From Macrocybe gigantea (taxonomy: Eukaryota > Basidiomycota > Agaricomycetes > Agaricales > Callistosporiaceae), in the NCBI GenBank assembly GCA_011319805.1, contig SJRY01000278.1, positions 124,001 to 188,000 of the forward strand: DNA of 64,000 bases, written 5' to 3'. Every line of letters begins with the position of its first letter. The first letter of the stretch is position 1. Positions 62,123 to 64,000 of this stretch are shown here, one piece after another. The notes below the pieces were generated by a model, which searched no databases, had not been told where the DNA came from, and saw only the letters and a program-made list of their open reading frames with translations. A program made the position numbers and the translations under genes.

Positions 62123-64000
62123 ATGTCCTCCCCGCAGAGCTCTGTGCGGCAGCGCAAAGCAAACTGTGCAGCTGGTGTCGCGCCCGCCGGTGCCGACCAC
62201 GGCGATGAGCCAAGTGTCAAACCGCGACGCGAGGAGATCGTCTGGGGCAAGACGCCCAGCGGTGAAGGTGAAGCTCGTCCGATGACCTTAGTTTGCGTGT
62301 CTGACTTTATCCTTTTTTACCCTGCGCGTGGCCACAGTGTTCCGCGTGCCGACGACGCACGACGTGCTGACCACGCTTTTCCATCCCGGATATCGCAAGA
62401 GCCACCTTGATCTGCTGAATCTCGGCCTGCTGGGGCTACAGCTCGTGATCTTCTTCCTACTGCCGCGCCGCGCGGCCCGGGTTTTCTTCTTTTTCTACTT
62501 TGCATTCTGGAGGATCGCATATGACGTCGGTCTGGGCTGGGTCCTCACAAAACAAAGCAAAAAGAAATGGATTGTGCGAGAAATCCATAGGCTAGGTTGG
62601 CTCGATGCCGATCGACGCCCCCATGTCAGAGAATGGATTAAGAAACAGCTCGTAGACAAAATGGGCAAGGATTATTCTTTTGATGTTCGTGTTACGCTAT
62701 TCGATGCTGTCGGTTTTCAAGACGAACTCACGCTTTCGAACCAATCAGGAATTGCCACTAGAGTATAATACATGGCTCTTGTTTCGCCAACTAGTAGATG
62801 TTATTCTGGTCAAGTTTGGTGATATCGACAGATTGCCGGAATCGTTTCTGACGCCAATGTCTTCCCCATTTTTCCAGCGATTTCTTGTCATACTGCATGT
62901 TTGCCTTTTCCTGTTTTCGTGTTCCCGAGGGTCTCTCCATTGCCGTTCATATCATGCGGTACGTGTATTTCCGTCAAGACGATCATCGCACGACTCGACT
63001 CACATCTTTTTTCTAGATGGCTTGGCGGTATAGCTCTTATTGGCTTCAATCTTTGGGTAAAGACAGAAGCCCATAATGTCGTCAAAGATTATGGCTGGTA
63101 TTGGGGTGATTGCTTCTTCCAACGTGGCGCCTTGGTGTTCGATGGCGTTTTTGAGCTTGCTCCTCACCCGATGTATTCAGTAGGTGCGTGACATTGGCAC
63201 AGTATTCTTAATTTCTTTTATTGACACTTTATCACCTATAGGGTATGCAGGATATTATGGTCTCTCCATGCTTGCAGGCAGCTACGCTGTTTTATTTGTT
63301 AGTCTTGCTGCTCATGCTGCACAGTTCGGTTTCCTCGTGTTCTTCGAAAACCCTCGTAGGTCTCCATGATTAGACGGGAAGTCCCAGCCGTCTTACGTAT
63401 GGCTTGAACGTGCTTGTAGACATTGAACGCCTGTATGGCCAACGCAAAGCTATTGCCAAACGCGTTCCAGTGCACACAGCAAAGTCGCGCTCCGTTTCAC
63501 AAACAAACAGCGGCTCCAGCACGGCGACTTCCGGTACTGTAACGCCCATGATCGATGTGGATGCAATCGACCTGTTGTCAACGCCTGCGGCGACAGAGGG
63601 GGAAACGGCCACAGACACGGAGCTCGAGACCGAGACCGAGGATGAAAAAATACTTTCTGAAGAAATTAACTTCGGCAAGATTGCGATGCATCACCCGACG
63701 TCTTCGATATCCAGCACTGCGTCGTCGTCCAACGGTACCAGGATCCAGGCGAGCAGGCCCCGTCGAAAGGTCCTCTCGCAGCACGACCTCCTCAACAAGT
63801 ACTTCAGAAGAGATACAGTCGTATTGCGGCACGTTGATCTCCTCAGGTATTTGTCACTTCGTCACTTCTATACTTGGCCTTTGACTTTCCCATCTGCAGA
63901 GCAAACGACGCCACGCTTGTCCTTCTTATCACGTACGCCCTCGCGATTGCCTTCCTACCCCATCTCCCGGAGAAAGCCATACTTCGCTTACACTTTGTCC
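62123..64000 (+). CDS. CHO2: Phosphatidylethanolamine N-methyltransferase, 5' part
   Basis: First methyltransferase of the PE-to-PC pathway, an ER multi-pass membrane protein. ATG 62123 is followed by a polar N-terminus and [10 protein letters not shown], then [17 protein letters not shown]. Next come membrane segments ([18 protein letters not shown]), [32 protein letters not shown], and [19 protein letters not shown]. The methyltransferase core follows: [33 protein letters not shown] and [15 protein letters not shown]. The E/T/S-rich loop after it and the segment [13 protein letters not shown] run into the window end, so about half the gene is present. Six introns seen (around 62264, 62682, 62813, 62961, 63184, 63359, all in frame). 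No frameshift. Confidence 0.94.

Overview
The window is fungal nuclear DNA, most likely from a mushroom-forming basidiomycete (Agaricomycetes). Genes are split by many short introns, mostly 45-70 nt with GT-AG ends. The recognisable proteins are typical of that class: IPNS-like 2OG oxygenase, Armillaria-type flavin halogenase, Ish1-repeat protein, PAL, Kap95, Lsm7, Dcn1, DHHC acyltransferase, ornithine aminotransferase and Cho2. There is also one tRNA-Arg(CCT) with an 11-nt intron. All readings were made by eye; no database search was run.

Layout. 1-5166: a non-autonomous LTR retroelement (5' LTR cut by the window edge, complete 3' LTR at 4847-5166) with a coiled-coil ORF and no visible pol. 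5500-5870: an AT-rich island with three related inverted motifs. 6070-19777: accessory block with a 14-helix-type MFS exporter (+), a rhodanese/dual-specificity MAP-kinase phosphatase (-), an Ish1-repeat protein (-), a 2OG-Fe(II) oxygenase (-) and, divergent from it, a flavin-dependent halogenase (+). 20495-24319: Cid1-type nucleotidyltransferase with a long Ser/Pro-rich tail. 25515-30193: LSM7 and KAP95, head to head. 32491-32808: small secreted Cys-rich protein. 33405-34523: MPP6-like exosome cofactor. 34645-34727: tRNA-Arg. 35457-38303: phenylalanine ammonia-lyase. 43710-44801: unrecognised His/Pro-rich protein. 50082-51447: DCN1. 55319-58380: Rpp14-like RNase P subunit and a divergent DHHC palmitoyltransferase. 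58809-61243: ornithine aminotransferase. 62123-end: 5' part of CHO2. Two blocks of about 5 kb (38.3-43.7 and 44.8-50.1 kb) and one of about 3.9 kb (51.4-55.3 kb) show no convincing gene.

How the genes may work together. Most are unlinked housekeeping functions. The halogenase, 2OG oxygenase and MFS exporter are a plausible small set for making and exporting a halogenated metabolite, but no backbone synthase is visible here. PAL lies about 15.7 kb away and could in principle feed aromatic substrates; that is inference only.

Quality note. At least seven coding exons (MFS, phosphatase, halogenase twice, nucleotidyltransferase, PAL, 43.7-kb protein) need one extra base to stay in frame, nearly always within a short homopolymer, and the retroelement ORF breaks in the same direction. 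Because PAL and a phosphatase are affected as well as accessory genes, consensus deletion errors are as likely as pseudogenes. Reads should be consulted before calling any of these genes dead.
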